A stretch of 64,000 bases of DNA. Source: Gastranaerophilus sp944325835. Its GTDB lineage: Bacteria; Cyanobacteriota; Vampirovibrionia; Gastranaerophilales; Gastranaerophilaceae. Every line of letters begins with the position of its first letter. The first letter of the stretch is position 1. The DNA lies in NCBI GenBank assembly GCA_963931575.1, contig OZ007029.1:868001-932000 (forward strand), given 5' to 3'. Made by a program: the position numbers and the translations under genes. Below are positions 51,226 through 60,806 of the stretch, in pieces. The notes beneath the pieces are model-generated. The model searched no databases and had not been told where the DNA came from. It worked only from the letters and a program-made list of their open reading frames with translations.

Positions 51226-52314
51226 ATGAGTATAATTTCCGATGACGAATGCTTCTGCAATTCGCAACCGTTAAAAAGCATAGAACAGGCGAAAAAAGAA
51301 ACTCCGGTCACAGCCGAAGATACGGACTTTGACAGGAATTTTGAAAATTCTATCCGCCCGAAAACTTTTGACAGTTATATAGGTCAAACTGCGCTCAAGG
51401 GGAACCTTAAAATTGCAACCGCTGCGGCAAAAAAACGTAACATGCCGCTTGATCACCTGCTTTTTTACGGCCCGCCGGGACTTGGTAAAACAACTATTGC
51501 CGGAGTCATTGCGGAAGAAATGGGAGTTGATATTAAAATCACCTCTGCACCGGCACTTGAGCGGCCGCGCGATATTATCGGAATTTTGATGTCATTGAAA
51601 GGCGGAGAAATACTTTTTATCGATGAAATTCACCGTTTAAACAGGGTTACGGAAGAAATTCTCTATCCTGCAATGGAAGATTTTTATCTTGATATGACAA
51701 CAGGTAAAAGCCAAACCGTTAAAACTCTCCGCGTTCCGCTGCCTAAATTCACTTTAATTGGTGCAACAACAAAAGCCGGAGAGCTTTCCAGCCCGCTGCG
51801 CGACAGATTTGGAATAATAAACCGCCTTGAATTTTACACGATTGACGAACTCACCCAGGTCGTAAAACGCACCGCTGGAATTTTAGATATAAAAATTACG
51901 GACGGAGGCGCAAAAGCTATTGCTAAATGTTCACGGGGCACACCGCGTATTGCAAACAGGCTTGTAAAACGAGCGGGAGATTTTGCGCTCGTAAAATACA
52001 ACGAAGAAATAACCGAAGAAGTTGCGAAAGAAGCTCTCGAAGTTTTAAAAATTGACAAATACGGACTTGATAACACGGACAGGTGTCTTTTAAAGCTTAT
52101 CATTGAAAAATACAACGGCGGGCCTGTCGGTATAGAAACAATTGCAGCGGCAATAGGTGAGGATGTCCGCACGATTGAAGATGTCTGCGAGCCGTATTTG
52201 CTGCAAGCGGGATTATTACAACGAACCCCGAGAGGACGTAAAGTTTCACCTGAAGCTTACCGCCATCTGGGGTACGATGTAAATAGTTTTAATTATCAGC
52301 AATCATTGTTCTGA
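51226..52314 (+). CDS. ruvB: Holliday junction branch migration ATPase RuvB
   Basis: A 362-residue AAA+ motor that drives branch migration with RuvA. An N-terminal extension of about 40 residues precedes the conserved SIRPKTFDSYIGQ. Walker A is FYGPPGLGKTT (near residue 82). Walker B is ILFIDEIHRLN. Sensor 1 and arginine finger regions are TLIGATTKAGELSSPLRDRF. The winged-helix domain includes YNGGPVGIETIAAAIGED and PYLLQAGLLQRTPRGR. An AGAGG SD precedes the ATG. ruvA and ruvC are not in the window. Confidence 0.96.
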   Translation: MSIISDDECFCNSQPLKSIEQAKKETPVTAEDTDFDRNFENSIRPKTFDSYIGQTALKGNLKIATAAAKKRNMPLDHLLFYGPPGLGKTTIAGVIAEEMGVDIKITSAPALERPRDIIGILMSLKGGEILFIDEIHRLNRVTEEILYPAMEDFYLDMTTGKSQTVKTLRVPLPKFTLIGATTKAGELSSPLRDRFGIINRLEFYTIDELTQVVKRTAGILDIKITDGGAKAIAKCSRGTPRIANRLVKRAGDFALVKYNEEITEEVAKEALEVLKIDKYGLDNTDRCLLKLIIEKYNGGPVGIETIAAAIGEDVRTIEDVCEPYLLQAGLLQRTPRGRKVSPEAYRHLGYDVNSFNYQQSLF

Positions 52315-52399
52315 TAAAATTTATAAAAAATGTAACAATGACACTCATTTTATTGTATTGAACCATGTTTATAATATAATAATTTTGAGGTACACGAGT

Positions 52400-53674
52400 T
52401 TGAAACATAGCAAATTAACTCTATTAATTTTTATAGCTTTAATTCTTGGAATAATCTTTGGCTGTGTAGCGCCCGCCTGGGCAGTAAAAATGCAGCCGTT
52501 TGCGACGATTTTTCTCAGAATGGTAAAAATGATTATCGCCCCGCTGCTCTTTGCAACACTTGTCGTCGGAATCGCGGGCCACGGGGATGTCAAACAGCTT
52601 AGCAAAATCGGGATTAAAACGCTTGTTTACTTTGAAATCGTAACAACTCTGGCTCTATTTATAGGGTTAATTGCAGGTAACATTTTCAAACCCGGCGTCG
52701 GTTTTAATCTGGGAGCCACAGCAGGAAATCTCAAAGTCGCGGGGCTTATGGCTGCAACAGATACCCATACGTCAATACACGAAATGATTATAAACATATT
52801 TCCGACCAGCATAGTTGACGCTATGGCGACCGGAAATCTCTTGCAGATTGTAGTATTTTCAATAGTTTTTGCGCTTGCAATATGTACTGTCGGCAAAGCT
52901 GCGGAGCCGGTTCTTGACCTTCTGAAATCTCTCAGTAAAATTATGTTTAAATTTACCGAATACGTTATGTATTTTGCACCAATCGGTATCTTCGGCGCGA
53001 TTTCATACACAATCGGCACGAACGGAATAAAAGTTCTGGGAAGCTATTTTAAAGTAATATTCAGTCTTTACGCGGCACTGGCAATCTTTGTCGTACTAGT
53101 TCTGATAATTGCATGTAAAATAGCAAAAATATCCTTCCGCGCACTAATCAGAACGCTGGAAGAACCGGCGTTACTGGCCTTTTCAACTGCAAGTTCCGAA
53201 GCTGCGTTCCCTAAAGCTATCGAAATCATGGAAGATTTCGGGGTTCCGAAAAATATTGTAGGCTTTGTAATGCCTACCGGATACACCTTTAACCTAGACG
53301 GAAGTACGCTTTACCTTGCTATAGGCGTTATGTTTTCCGCGCAAATCGCAGGGATTCATCTGGGCTTTGAACAGCAAATAATCATTATGCTGGCCCTGAT
53401 GCTTACAAGCAAAGGGATAGCCGGAGTTCCGAGGGTTTCATTGATTGTACTTGCCGGAACACTCGCAAGCTTTGATATTCCAATTATCGGCGTGGCAATT
53501 TTACTCGGAATAGACCAGATTCTTGATATGGGAAGAACTACGGTTAACCTTATCGGAAACTGTATCGCAACCGTCGTTATCGCACGCTGGGAAAATCAGT
53601 TTGATTATGATAAAATGAAAAATTATATAGAACAACAAAAAAGAGAAGATGTAGACCTATTAAAAATCGAATAG
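52400..53674 (+). CDS. Dicarboxylate/amino acid:cation symporter (DAACS family)
   Basis: About 424 residues from TTG 52400, chosen because GAGG lies 9 nt upstream and the first helix (LTLLIFIALILGIIFG) begins at once; longer TTG starts at 52358 and 52385 are possible. Family features are visible: MKMIIAPLLFATLVVGIAG, STASSEAAFPKAIE (the serine-rich reentrant loop), MPTGYTFNLDGSTLYLAIG, MLTSKGIAGVPRVSLIVLAG and DMGRTTVNLIGNCIATVVIA. Transporters of this group take up glutamate, aspartate or C4-dicarboxylates with Na+ or H+. It lies 11 bp upstream of ileS and may be co-transcribed with it. Confidence 0.92.
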   Translation: MKHSKLTLLIFIALILGIIFGCVAPAWAVKMQPFATIFLRMVKMIIAPLLFATLVVGIAGHGDVKQLSKIGIKTLVYFEIVTTLALFIGLIAGNIFKPGVGFNLGATAGNLKVAGLMAATDTHTSIHEMIINIFPTSIVDAMATGNLLQIVVFSIVFALAICTVGKAAEPVLDLLKSLSKIMFKFTEYVMYFAPIGIFGAISYTIGTNGIKVLGSYFKVIFSLYAALAIFVVLVLIIACKIAKISFRALIRTLEEPALLAFSTASSEAAFPKAIEIMEDFGVPKNIVGFVMPTGYTFNLDGSTLYLAIGVMFSAQIAGIHLGFEQQIIIMLALMLTSKGIAGVPRVSLIVLAGTLASFDIPIIGVAILLGIDQILDMGRTTVNLIGNCIATVVIARWENQFDYDKMKNYIEQQKREDVDLLKIE

Positions 53675-53685
53675 AGGAAATAAAT

Positions 53686-56529
53686 ATGAGCAATGAAGCA
53701 ACAAAAACAGATTACAAAGACACCTTGAACCTTCCGCAGACTACCCTTGCAATGCGTGCAAACGCTACCGCAAGAGAGCCGGAAATCCAAAAATTCTGGG
53801 AAGAAAACAAAATCTATGAGAAAAATATTGCGAGCAAAGATAAGGCTAACAAATTTATTCTTCACGACGGCCCGCCTTACCTGAGTTCCGAAAAAATTCA
53901 CGTTGGTACTGCTCTTAACAAAATTCTAAAAGATATTTTAACAAAATATAAAGCGCAAAAAGGTTTTTATGCGCCGTACGTTCCCGGCTACGACGGACAC
54001 GGGCTTCCGATTGAAAACGCCGTTGTAAAAAATATCAAAGGCGGCAGAAGCGCGCTCACTCCGGCTGAACTCAGAGAAAAATGCCGCGAATTCGCGCACA
54101 AAAACCTCAAAGGTCAGGAAAGCGAATTCAAACGTTTAGGCGTTTGGGGCGACTGGGATCACCCTTATTTGACAATTGACCCTGCGTATGAAGCCGAACA
54201 GGTTAGAGTTTTCGGTGAAATGTATAAAAAAGGCTACATCGAAAAAGGTATGAAACCGGTTTACTGGTGTGCTTCCTGCGAAACAGCTCTTGCCGAAGCA
54301 GAAGTTGAATACGCAGATCACACTTCAACCTCTATTTATGTAAGATTTAAGTTTGACGACGAATCTACAGAAAAAATCAAACGTGAAATTCTTACCAATA
54401 ATTCAAATATAGCTCCGACTCAGTCGGTATACTCTGTAATCTGGACAACAACCCCGTGGACGATTCCGTCAAATATGGCAATCTCCATGCACCCGAAATT
54501 TGAATACACCTTCTTTGAATACAAAGGCGATGTTTACGTAATTGCACAAGGCTTACTTGGAGCATTCCTCGCTGATGTTGCATGGGAAGAAGCTGATATT
54601 AATGTAATCGGTTCCTGCACGGGTGCGGCTTTAGAGCTTTTAGCGACCAAACACCCGCTTGTTGACAGAAAATCTCCGATTATCTTAGGCGAACACGTTA
54701 CGCTTGATGCCGGTACCGGTGCGGTTCACACAGCCCCGGGTCACGGTCTTGAAGACTACGAAGTCGGATGCAAATATGGCATTGAAGTTTTCTCTCCGTT
54801 AGACAGCCGCGGAGTTTGGACAGACGCAGTTCAAGATAAAGATTTGGAAGGAATTCCATACTACAAAGGCAACGCAATAGTAATAGAAAAACTTAAAAAC
54901 TGCGGTGCACTTCTTGCGCAGCAGGATATTCAACACAGCTACCCGCACTGCTGGAGATGTAAAAACCCTGTTATCTACCGTGCGACACCGCAATGGTTTG
55001 TTAAAGTTGACAAATTCAGAGAAGAAACCCTGAATGCAATAAAAGGCGTAAAATGGATTCCTGCAAGCGGTGAAGCCCGTATTTCAAACATGGTTCAAAA
55101 CCGCACAGACTGGTGTATTTCAAGACAACGTGCCTGGGGCGTTCCAATCCCTGTTTTCTACTGCGAGGACTGCGGCGAAGTTATCGTAACGGACGAAACA
55201 ATCAACCACGTTGCGGAAATCTTTGAAAAAGAAAGTTCTGACGCATGGGTTAAACGCTCAACCGCCGAACTTCTTCCAAAAGGTTTCAAATGTCCTAAAT
55301 GCGGAAGTGTACACCTAACAAAAGAAAATGACATTATGGACGTATGGTTTGATTCAGGCATAAGCTGGAGAGCTGTAGTTGAAAAACGCAGCGAAGAACT
55401 CGGCCATACTCCTGTTGAAATGTATCTGGAAGGTTCCGACCAACACCGCGGCTGGTTCCAGTCCTCACTTTTAACCTCTGTTGCGACAGAAGGGAAAGCG
55501 CCTTATAAAACAGTTCTTACCCACGGTTTTGTATTCGGCGAGGACGGAAGAAAAATGTCAAAATCACTTGGCAACTACATCAGACCTGACGATATTATTA
55601 AAAACTACGGCGCAGATGTTTTAAGACTCTGGGCGGCATCCGTTGACTACAGAAACGATACAAAAATCGGCGACAATATAATCAAACAGCTTGTGGAAAT
55701 TTTCAAAAAGACCCGTAACACCGTAAGATTTTTACTGGGCAACTTATTCGACTTTGACCCTGCTGTAGATTATGTTGAATATAAAGACCTGAAAAATATC
55801 GACAAATTTGCGCTCCATAAACTTAATCAGGTTGTTGAACAGGTGAGCGAAAGTTTTGAAAACTACGAATTTTATAAGTATTTCCAAACACTTCAAAACT
55901 TTGCGGCGGTGGATTTAAGCGCATTCTATCTTGATATTGTAAAAGACAGACTCTACACAGCAGGTAAGAAATCGCTTTCCCGCAGAGCATGCCAGACTGT
56001 TCTGTATGAAATTTCTCAAAGCTTAATCAGAATGCTTACCCCTGTAATGCCGCATCAGGCAGAAGATATGTGGATGAGTGTTCCTGAAACGCAGCGCGGC
56101 GGCTTAGAAAGTATACTTCTTTCAGACTGGGTGAAAGTGAACCCGCAATGGTCAAACGCGCAGCTTGAAGAAGATTTCACAAAAATCTTAAAAGCCCGTG
56201 AAGTCGTAACCCGTGCGATTGAACCGTTGAGAGCCGATAAAAAGGTCGGGAGTTCACTTGAAGTAGCGGTTTGGATTAAGGCAGAAGACAATTCCGTCCT
56301 GAAAGCAAACGAAAGCGAACTGTGTAACATCTTTATCACCTCACAGGCTTACGTTGCCGATAGCGCACCGGCTGGAGTTTTAAACGAACACAAGGAAGAA
56401 GGTTACACTGTCTGGGTAACGAAAGCGGAAGGCGAAAAATGCGAACGCTGCTGGAAGTACAGAAAACTGGGCGAGCACGCCGGTGCCGAAACGATTTGTT
56501 CTGAATGCTACGAAGCAATAAATGAATAA
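53686..56529 (+). CDS. ileS: Isoleucyl-tRNA synthetase
   Basis: A 947-residue class I synthetase of the bacterial IleS1 type. The ATP-binding region reads ILHDGPPYLSSEKIHVGTAL, so the HIGH motif (about residue 72) is HVGT. The editing domain includes YSVIWTTTPWTIPSNMAIS and GTGAVHTAPGHGLEDY. The KMSKS loop is intact in GRKMSKSLGNYI (near 622). The C-terminal zinc finger is CERCWKYRKLGEHAG with ICSECY. Length is normal. GAGG SD. A strong terminator follows. Confidence 0.96.
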   Translation: MSNEATKTDYKDTLNLPQTTLAMRANATAREPEIQKFWEENKIYEKNIASKDKANKFILHDGPPYLSSEKIHVGTALNKILKDILTKYKAQKGFYAPYVPGYDGHGLPIENAVVKNIKGGRSALTPAELREKCREFAHKNLKGQESEFKRLGVWGDWDHPYLTIDPAYEAEQVRVFGEMYKKGYIEKGMKPVYWCASCETALAEAEVEYADHTSTSIYVRFKFDDESTEKIKREILTNNSNIAPTQSVYSVIWTTTPWTIPSNMAISMHPKFEYTFFEYKGDVYVIAQGLLGAFLADVAWEEADINVIGSCTGAALELLATKHPLVDRKSPIILGEHVTLDAGTGAVHTAPGHGLEDYEVGCKYGIEVFSPLDSRGVWTDAVQDKDLEGIPYYKGNAIVIEKLKNCGALLAQQDIQHSYPHCWRCKNPVIYRATPQWFVKVDKFREETLNAIKGVKWIPASGEARISNMVQNRTDWCISRQRAWGVPIPVFYCEDCGEVIVTDETINHVAEIFEKESSDAWVKRSTAELLPKGFKCPKCGSVHLTKENDIMDVWFDSGISWRAVVEKRSEELGHTPVEMYLEGSDQHRGWFQSSLLTSVATEGKAPYKTVLTHGFVFGEDGRKMSKSLGNYIRPDDIIKNYGADVLRLWAASVDYRNDTKIGDNIIKQLVEIFKKTRNTVRFLLGNLFDFDPAVDYVEYKDLKNIDKFALHKLNQVVEQVSESFENYEFYKYFQTLQNFAAVDLSAFYLDIVKDRLYTAGKKSLSRRACQTVLYEISQSLIRMLTPVMPHQAEDMWMSVPETQRGGLESILLSDWVKVNPQWSNAQLEEDFTKILKAREVVTRAIEPLRADKKVGSSLEVAVWIKAEDNSVLKANESELCNIFITSQAYVADSAPAGVLNEHKEEGYTVWVTKAEGEKCERCWKYRKLGEHAGAETICSECYEAINE

Positions 56530-56533
56530 CTAA

Positions 56534-56566
56534 AAAACTCGGTACCTTTTGAAGGTACCGAGTTTT
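56534..56566. terminator. Bidirectional terminator after ileS
   Basis: A 15-bp perfect stem AAAACTCGGTACCTT/AAGGTACCGAGTTTT with a TTG loop, between ileS and the convergent gene ending at 56568. Confidence 0.9.
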
Positions 56567-56567
56567 A

Positions 56568-58490
56568 CTATGCAAACGGCATTTTTGGTTTAGTAAAAGC
56601 CTGCATGTTAACTAACATTTCGGCGCTGGCCTTGTCCATACCCTGCGTACCACCGTCAACAAAATATTGGTTATTCTTATACTCAACAGTATGACCGTTT
56701 ATTGTTCGTTTATTTGAGCCGCCCATTAATCCAATACCCGTAGACAATTCTGCCATTTTATCAAGTGCACCGGAGATTTGATTTGCGAATTGGATATCCT
56801 TATCTCTCGCGATATCATCCGTTGCATCACCTGCATTTAATTCTACGAGTTTATCCGTCAGTTTATCTTCTTTCTTTTCAGCTTTCTTTCTGCCTTTTGC
56901 GCTGACGCCTTCTGTATCATTGGATTCCGCATCACGCTCATTTAACTTCTTAGTCAATTCATCGCGTTCAATGCCTTCTTTCTTCATCATATTTTCTAAT
57001 TTAGTTTCATACTGACTCAAATCGCTTAATTTTTCAGAAGCTTCCTTCATTTCATTATAATCATGAATTTGTGTTTCAATCTGATCTTTTTTAGTTTCAA
57101 GCTCATCAAGTTTAGCCTGTGCGGTAGCTTGCTGTTCCTTAGCCTTAGTTAAATTTTCATTTTGAGTTTCTAAATTAGTTTCTGCCTTACCAACTGATTC
57201 TTGACGATTAGTCAATAAATCATACTGTTCCTGCGTAATTTCTTTACTGTTTTTGAGTTGCTCAGCCGCCGCTTTCAATTCATCTCTTGCAGTAGCTAAT
57301 TGAGATTTAGCATTATTAAAGGCCTGTACTGCACCTTTGCTGTCATCACCAAGTGCATCTTTGGCTTTAGCTTCATTTGCTTCCGCCTGATTTTTAGCTT
57401 CTTCAGCAGATTTTTCAGCTTGAACTGCCGCATCATATTGAGCCTGAGCGTCAGCTATTTGAGCTTGCAATGCAACACCATCCGTACCCAATCCCTGTTG
57501 AGCCTTCAGTGCATTGAGGTTAGCCAAAGCTTGAGAAGTATTTAATTTCGCGGTTTCCCAGGCTTGCGTACATTCTTTAGTAGCGGCTTGAGCAGTGCTA
57601 TAATTTTTTCTTGCTGTATCTAATGCTTTACCAGCTTTGTCATATTCACCAGTTTTTTCGTCAACAGCTTTTGATGCATCATTATAAGCTTTATTGTCAG
57701 TTTTTACACTTTGTCGGGCTGCATCATAACTGTCACGTGCGCTATCTACCTGTCTTTGGCCTTGTTTTACATTACTTTCGGCATCTCTGACACCTTTATC
57801 AGCGCTGCTTACATTCTTTTCAGCCACATCTATTGAGCCTTCCGCTTCACCTTTTAAAGTTGCTAATTGTGAATTCAGGTCATTAATATTAATACTTGAC
57901 ATACGAGAATCAACCTGTGCCTTATATGCTTTTGCTCCTTGCAGTGCCTGATATAAATCCTGAGAATTATCAGCCTTCTTCATTTGACTCATAAAGTCAT
58001 TAGCCGCTTCTTTATAGTTAACATCAGTAAATTCAATATCTGTGAAGCCTAAAGAGTCTAATGTAGAGGCTAATCCGTTATCAACAGTAGGTGTAGAATT
58101 TGGAGTAACTGTTTGTTTTGGTGTAGTCCCCCCGGACTTATCCGCCTTAAACGCGCCGACAATATCAGCAATACCCTGTCCCAGCTCTACTCCTGCCTTT
58201 GCCAAAGACATAAATGCTGCAATCTTATCAGCGGTACTCATCTTAGCCTGACCGCAGCAGGATTGACCGCCGACATAAATAACTTCTTTACGTCCATTTA
58301 TTTGATTGCTTAAAGATGTATACAATCCGGCCTTCTTACCATTACCTGACCGGTTTGCAAGAGTAACACGGGTTTGAATAAGCGCGTTCATCTGTACGCC
58401 GCCTCCTCGTTTTGTATTAGAGGAGGAGCCGGACTTTTTACTATATACTCGCTGATTTAACAACGAACCTGTAGTTACGCCGCCGCCCAT
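56568..58490 (-). CDS. Large coiled-coil protein of unknown function
   Basis: A 640-residue protein. The N-terminus MGGGVTTGSLLNQRVYSKKS is not a Sec signal. A moderately hydrophobic stretch (IAAFMSLAKAGVELGQGIAD) lies near residue 100. Residues about 180-520 form a long Ala/Lys/Glu/Gln-rich coiled coil (AQIADAQAQYDAAVQAEKSA; NENLTKAKEQQATAQAKLDE). A short hydrophilic tail follows. A CCG motif (GGQSCCGQAK) is notable. The first 40 residues share a motif with the next upstream gene (LNQR...GVQ...L-x-Q-x-x-V). The plan recalls type III translocators or colicin-like proteins, but I cannot claim homology. Confidence 0.6.
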   Translation of the reverse strand: MGGGVTTGSLLNQRVYSKKSGSSSNTKRGGGVQMNALIQTRVTLANRSGNGKKAGLYTSLSNQINGRKEVIYVGGQSCCGQAKMSTADKIAAFMSLAKAGVELGQGIADIVGAFKADKSGGTTPKQTVTPNSTPTVDNGLASTLDSLGFTDIEFTDVNYKEAANDFMSQMKKADNSQDLYQALQGAKAYKAQVDSRMSSININDLNSQLATLKGEAEGSIDVAEKNVSSADKGVRDAESNVKQGQRQVDSARDSYDAARQSVKTDNKAYNDASKAVDEKTGEYDKAGKALDTARKNYSTAQAATKECTQAWETAKLNTSQALANLNALKAQQGLGTDGVALQAQIADAQAQYDAAVQAEKSAEEAKNQAEANEAKAKDALGDDSKGAVQAFNNAKSQLATARDELKAAAEQLKNSKEITQEQYDLLTNRQESVGKAETNLETQNENLTKAKEQQATAQAKLDELETKKDQIETQIHDYNEMKEASEKLSDLSQYETKLENMMKKEGIERDELTKKLNERDAESNDTEGVSAKGRKKAEKKEDKLTDKLVELNAGDATDDIARDKDIQFANQISGALDKMAELSTGIGLMGGSNKRTINGHTVEYKNNQYFVDGGTQGMDKASAEMLVNMQAFTKPKMPFA

Positions 58491-58648
58491 AATATTACTC
58501 TCTCTTTTTTATTGCTATACAAATAAATAAAGTATTTAAATTTCTTGTAAATTCAATAATAAAGAGATTTGTTACATAACTTTACAAAGGGTAAATTCTT
58601 TTCCATAATACAATTATGCCACATTTAAGGCTGCGGTTAACAATTAAG

Positions 58649-59314
58649 CTAACCCATACCCAGATTATGGCTCTCTTCGCCGTCAGATAATTCGGCAAGC
58701 AAGCCCTCCAGACCGTTCATTGCAGAACTAATTTCTTCTTTTGTTGTCTTAGATTTTTTATTTTCGGTTTCTTCTGATTGAAGTTCATTAAGAACCTGTA
58801 AATCATTTGTTTCTTCCTTCGGTGCTTCTGTGAATTCAACATCCTTTGGAACCTCAAAAATTTCTTCACGATTTTGAGTTTTTTGTGCAGCCGCGCCCTG
58901 GAATTCAGCAAGTCTGTTAAGAATTTCCATATCACTCATTTGCGGAGCTTTTGGCGCAGTATCGGCTTTAAACTCTTCCGGTATTGTATATTCTTTTTCT
59001 TTAACCCGTTGTTTTTCTTCTTTTGGCTTTTTAGCTGTTTCGGACTTAGCTTCCGCGCTAACCGTCGGAAGTTTGACAACATTTTTAGCAAGTTCCGTCG
59101 GATCTATAACAAAACTAACCTCAACAGCCCTGAATTTAGCGCTGCTAAATTCATTTGTTAATATTGAATACGGGTTTGCAAACATTGCAATATCACTCGT
59201 AATTTTCACAGTCGCCTGCGTCAAAACTTCCGTCTGAACTCCGGAGGCTTCGTGCGACTCTGTAATTACAGTACGCTGATTCAAATATGAATTTGGCTTA
59301 GACTTATCCTGCAT
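58649..59314 (-). CDS. Unknown acidic protein sharing an N-terminal motif with the coiled-coil protein
   Basis: A 221-residue protein without signal peptide. The N-terminus SYLNQRTVITESHEASGVQT followed by EVLTQATVKI matches the start of the coiled-coil protein (SLLNQR...GVQMNALIQTRVTL). Residues 90-220 are highly charged and low-complexity (KKPKEEKQRVKEKEYTIPEE), with an EISSAMNGLEGLLAELSDGE helix at the end. Probably co-expressed with the coiled-coil gene, which lies about 160 bp downstream. I do not recognise a family. Confidence 0.55.
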   Translation of the reverse strand: MQDKSKPNSYLNQRTVITESHEASGVQTEVLTQATVKITSDIAMFANPYSILTNEFSSAKFRAVEVSFVIDPTELAKNVVKLPTVSAEAKSETAKKPKEEKQRVKEKEYTIPEEFKADTAPKAPQMSDMEILNRLAEFQGAAAQKTQNREEIFEVPKDVEFTEAPKEETNDLQVLNELQSEETENKKSKTTKEEISSAMNGLEGLLAELSDGEESHNLGMG

Positions 59315-59399
59315 AAATACTCTCTTAAAAAATAGCTATAATTTAAGAAAGTATTTTTTGCATAAAAAAGTGCTATTTTGTAACAGATTATTACAAAAT

Positions 59400-60689
59400 C
59401 TAATCAATAATACCCGGTTCAAGTTCAGAACCTGTTATTAATTTTCTGAATGCGAACTGTGCTTTCGGAAGCCCGTAGGCAAGCAGGAAGCTGCTTATGC
59501 CAACGTTTGCAAGGATATTAACCCCTTTCATAATTTTTGCCTTTTTCATAAATTTTTCCACATTTCCTGATTTAAGAGCATTTTGGGAAATCTCTGCAAT
59601 ATTATCGCGGAAACTTTTCAGGGCATCTAAATTAACATAACAACGCGGGTCACGCACACCGTTTTCCAGCATCGTAACTTTTTTATACTTATCGGCATAT
59701 TTTACGAAAAGATTGTCCGGATTTTTGTCAACAAATTCAAGAAGTTCTCTGCCGGTCTTAGCATCAGGAATCGCAAGCTTTTTATTCTTAATAGCTTCAA
59801 TAAATTCCTTGTCATCAAGCATTTTAATATCCAGATTGAGATTGGACTTAATCGCGCGTCCGGTGGTCTTATCAAGAAATTTCGCAAGATATTTCGGGAA
59901 CACAAAGTTCAAAAACATCATACCGGCCATTTTAAACCCGATATCATAGGCTTCATTTTTCTTACGCGCAGTCGCAATACGCCCGACAGCATAACCGCCG
60001 TCAGTCAGAGCCATTTTCTGAACTGTAGACAAGTTAGCCATACTGGAAAGAATTCCGTTACCAAAAGTCAAACCCTGTGCATTGTTAGCAAATTCAGACA
60101 TATTTTTTGTTTTTGGTACAAATATATCACTATTTAGTGACGTTTTATCATTGTTTTCACTATTACGTGACATTTCTTTCTTTTTAGCAAGTTCTTTTTT
60201 GGTATTAGCAGTCCACGCAAAAATAAGTTTAGGAATAATAAATCCCATTAAAGCAATCGGAATAGCCGTTTCAGCCAGAATTTTAGAGCCGATAAGTTTT
60301 TTGTACTTAGCCTGATTAGCTTTTAAGAATTCAAGATCTTTAACCGCCTCAGGTGCCAGATTTTTGAATTTCTTAATGTTAAATTCAAGGCCTTGCTCAG
60401 CCTCTTCTTTCATCAATTTTGTGCTGATAGACGGGTTAAAGCCTCTGTTTTTAAGGATTTTAGCATTAATCTTTTCAAGAAGCGGGATGCCGCCAAGCCA
60501 CACCGCTGAAACCGTGTATTCATCAACTAGCCTCTCACGCGTTGCAAGCCACGCAACATCTTCATCATCCTTATTCTGATTATAAGTAAGAACAACCTTG
60601 GTCGGAACCTCTATACCGCAATCGCGGACAAGTAAAGGGTAAACGCTGTTATTATTTCCTATTGCTGAGATTATATTTACTATAGACAT
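59400..60689 (-). CDS. Membrane protein of unknown function
   Basis: A 429-residue protein. It starts MSIVNIISAIGNNNSVYPLL, then VSAVWLGGIPLLEKINAKIL. Hydrophobic segments are at about 150-170 (ILAETAIPIALMGFIIPKLI), 260-275 (FKMAGMMFLNFVFPKYL) and 395-415 (ILANVGISSFLLAYGLPK). Polar helical parts lie between. No known motif. Two TCAC-N6-GTGA palindromes 30 bp apart lie in the segment coding SRNSENNDKTSLNSD. GGAG lies about 11 nt before the ATG. It is preceded by a promoter and a His-rich leader ORF, so expression may respond to histidine or charged tRNA-His. Confidence 0.6.
   Translation of the reverse strand: MSIVNIISAIGNNNSVYPLLVRDCGIEVPTKVVLTYNQNKDDEDVAWLATRERLVDEYTVSAVWLGGIPLLEKINAKILKNRGFNPSISTKLMKEEAEQGLEFNIKKFKNLAPEAVKDLEFLKANQAKYKKLIGSKILAETAIPIALMGFIIPKLIFAWTANTKKELAKKKEMSRNSENNDKTSLNSDIFVPKTKNMSEFANNAQGLTFGNGILSSMANLSTVQKMALTDGGYAVGRIATARKKNEAYDIGFKMAGMMFLNFVFPKYLAKFLDKTTGRAIKSNLNLDIKMLDDKEFIEAIKNKKLAIPDAKTGRELLEFVDKNPDNLFVKYADKYKKVTMLENGVRDPRCYVNLDALKSFRDNIAEISQNALKSGNVEKFMKKAKIMKGVNILANVGISSFLLAYGLPKAQFAFRKLITGSELEPGIID
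60127..60170. repeat. Pair of TCAC-N6-GTGA palindromes, 30-bp period
   Basis: TCACTATTTAGTGA at 60127-60140 and TCACTATTACGTGA at 60157-60170, start to start exactly 30 bp apart, inside the membrane-protein gene. Confidence 0.55.
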
Positions 60690-60723
60690 TTTTGCTTTTC
60701 TCCAATTTCACTATCAAACCACT

Positions 60724-60797
60724 AAAAAATTAACCGTTTACGGCAGCGGGTAATGTGAAATTGTGGGTGCATAACATTTTTGCGCAAAACACATTAC
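60724..60797 (-). promoter_or_regulatory. Possible attenuator structures downstream of the His-rich leader
   Basis: On the minus strand GTAATGTG (60790-60797) can pair with CACATTAC (60750-60757), enclosing the palindrome TTTTGCGCAAAA. Further on CCG-TAAA-CGG is followed by TTAATTTTTT (60724-60744), a weak terminator-like hairpin. Both lie between the leader stop and the ATG at 60689. Confidence 0.35.
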
Positions 60798-60806
60798 AAC
60801 CACGCC

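Noticed and set aside
13998..60170. CRP binding sites for the TCAC-N6-GTGA palindromes
   Set aside because: CRP sites read TGTGA-N6-TCACA, the half-sites in opposite order, and these copies lie inside genes or at a stop codon rather than in promoters.
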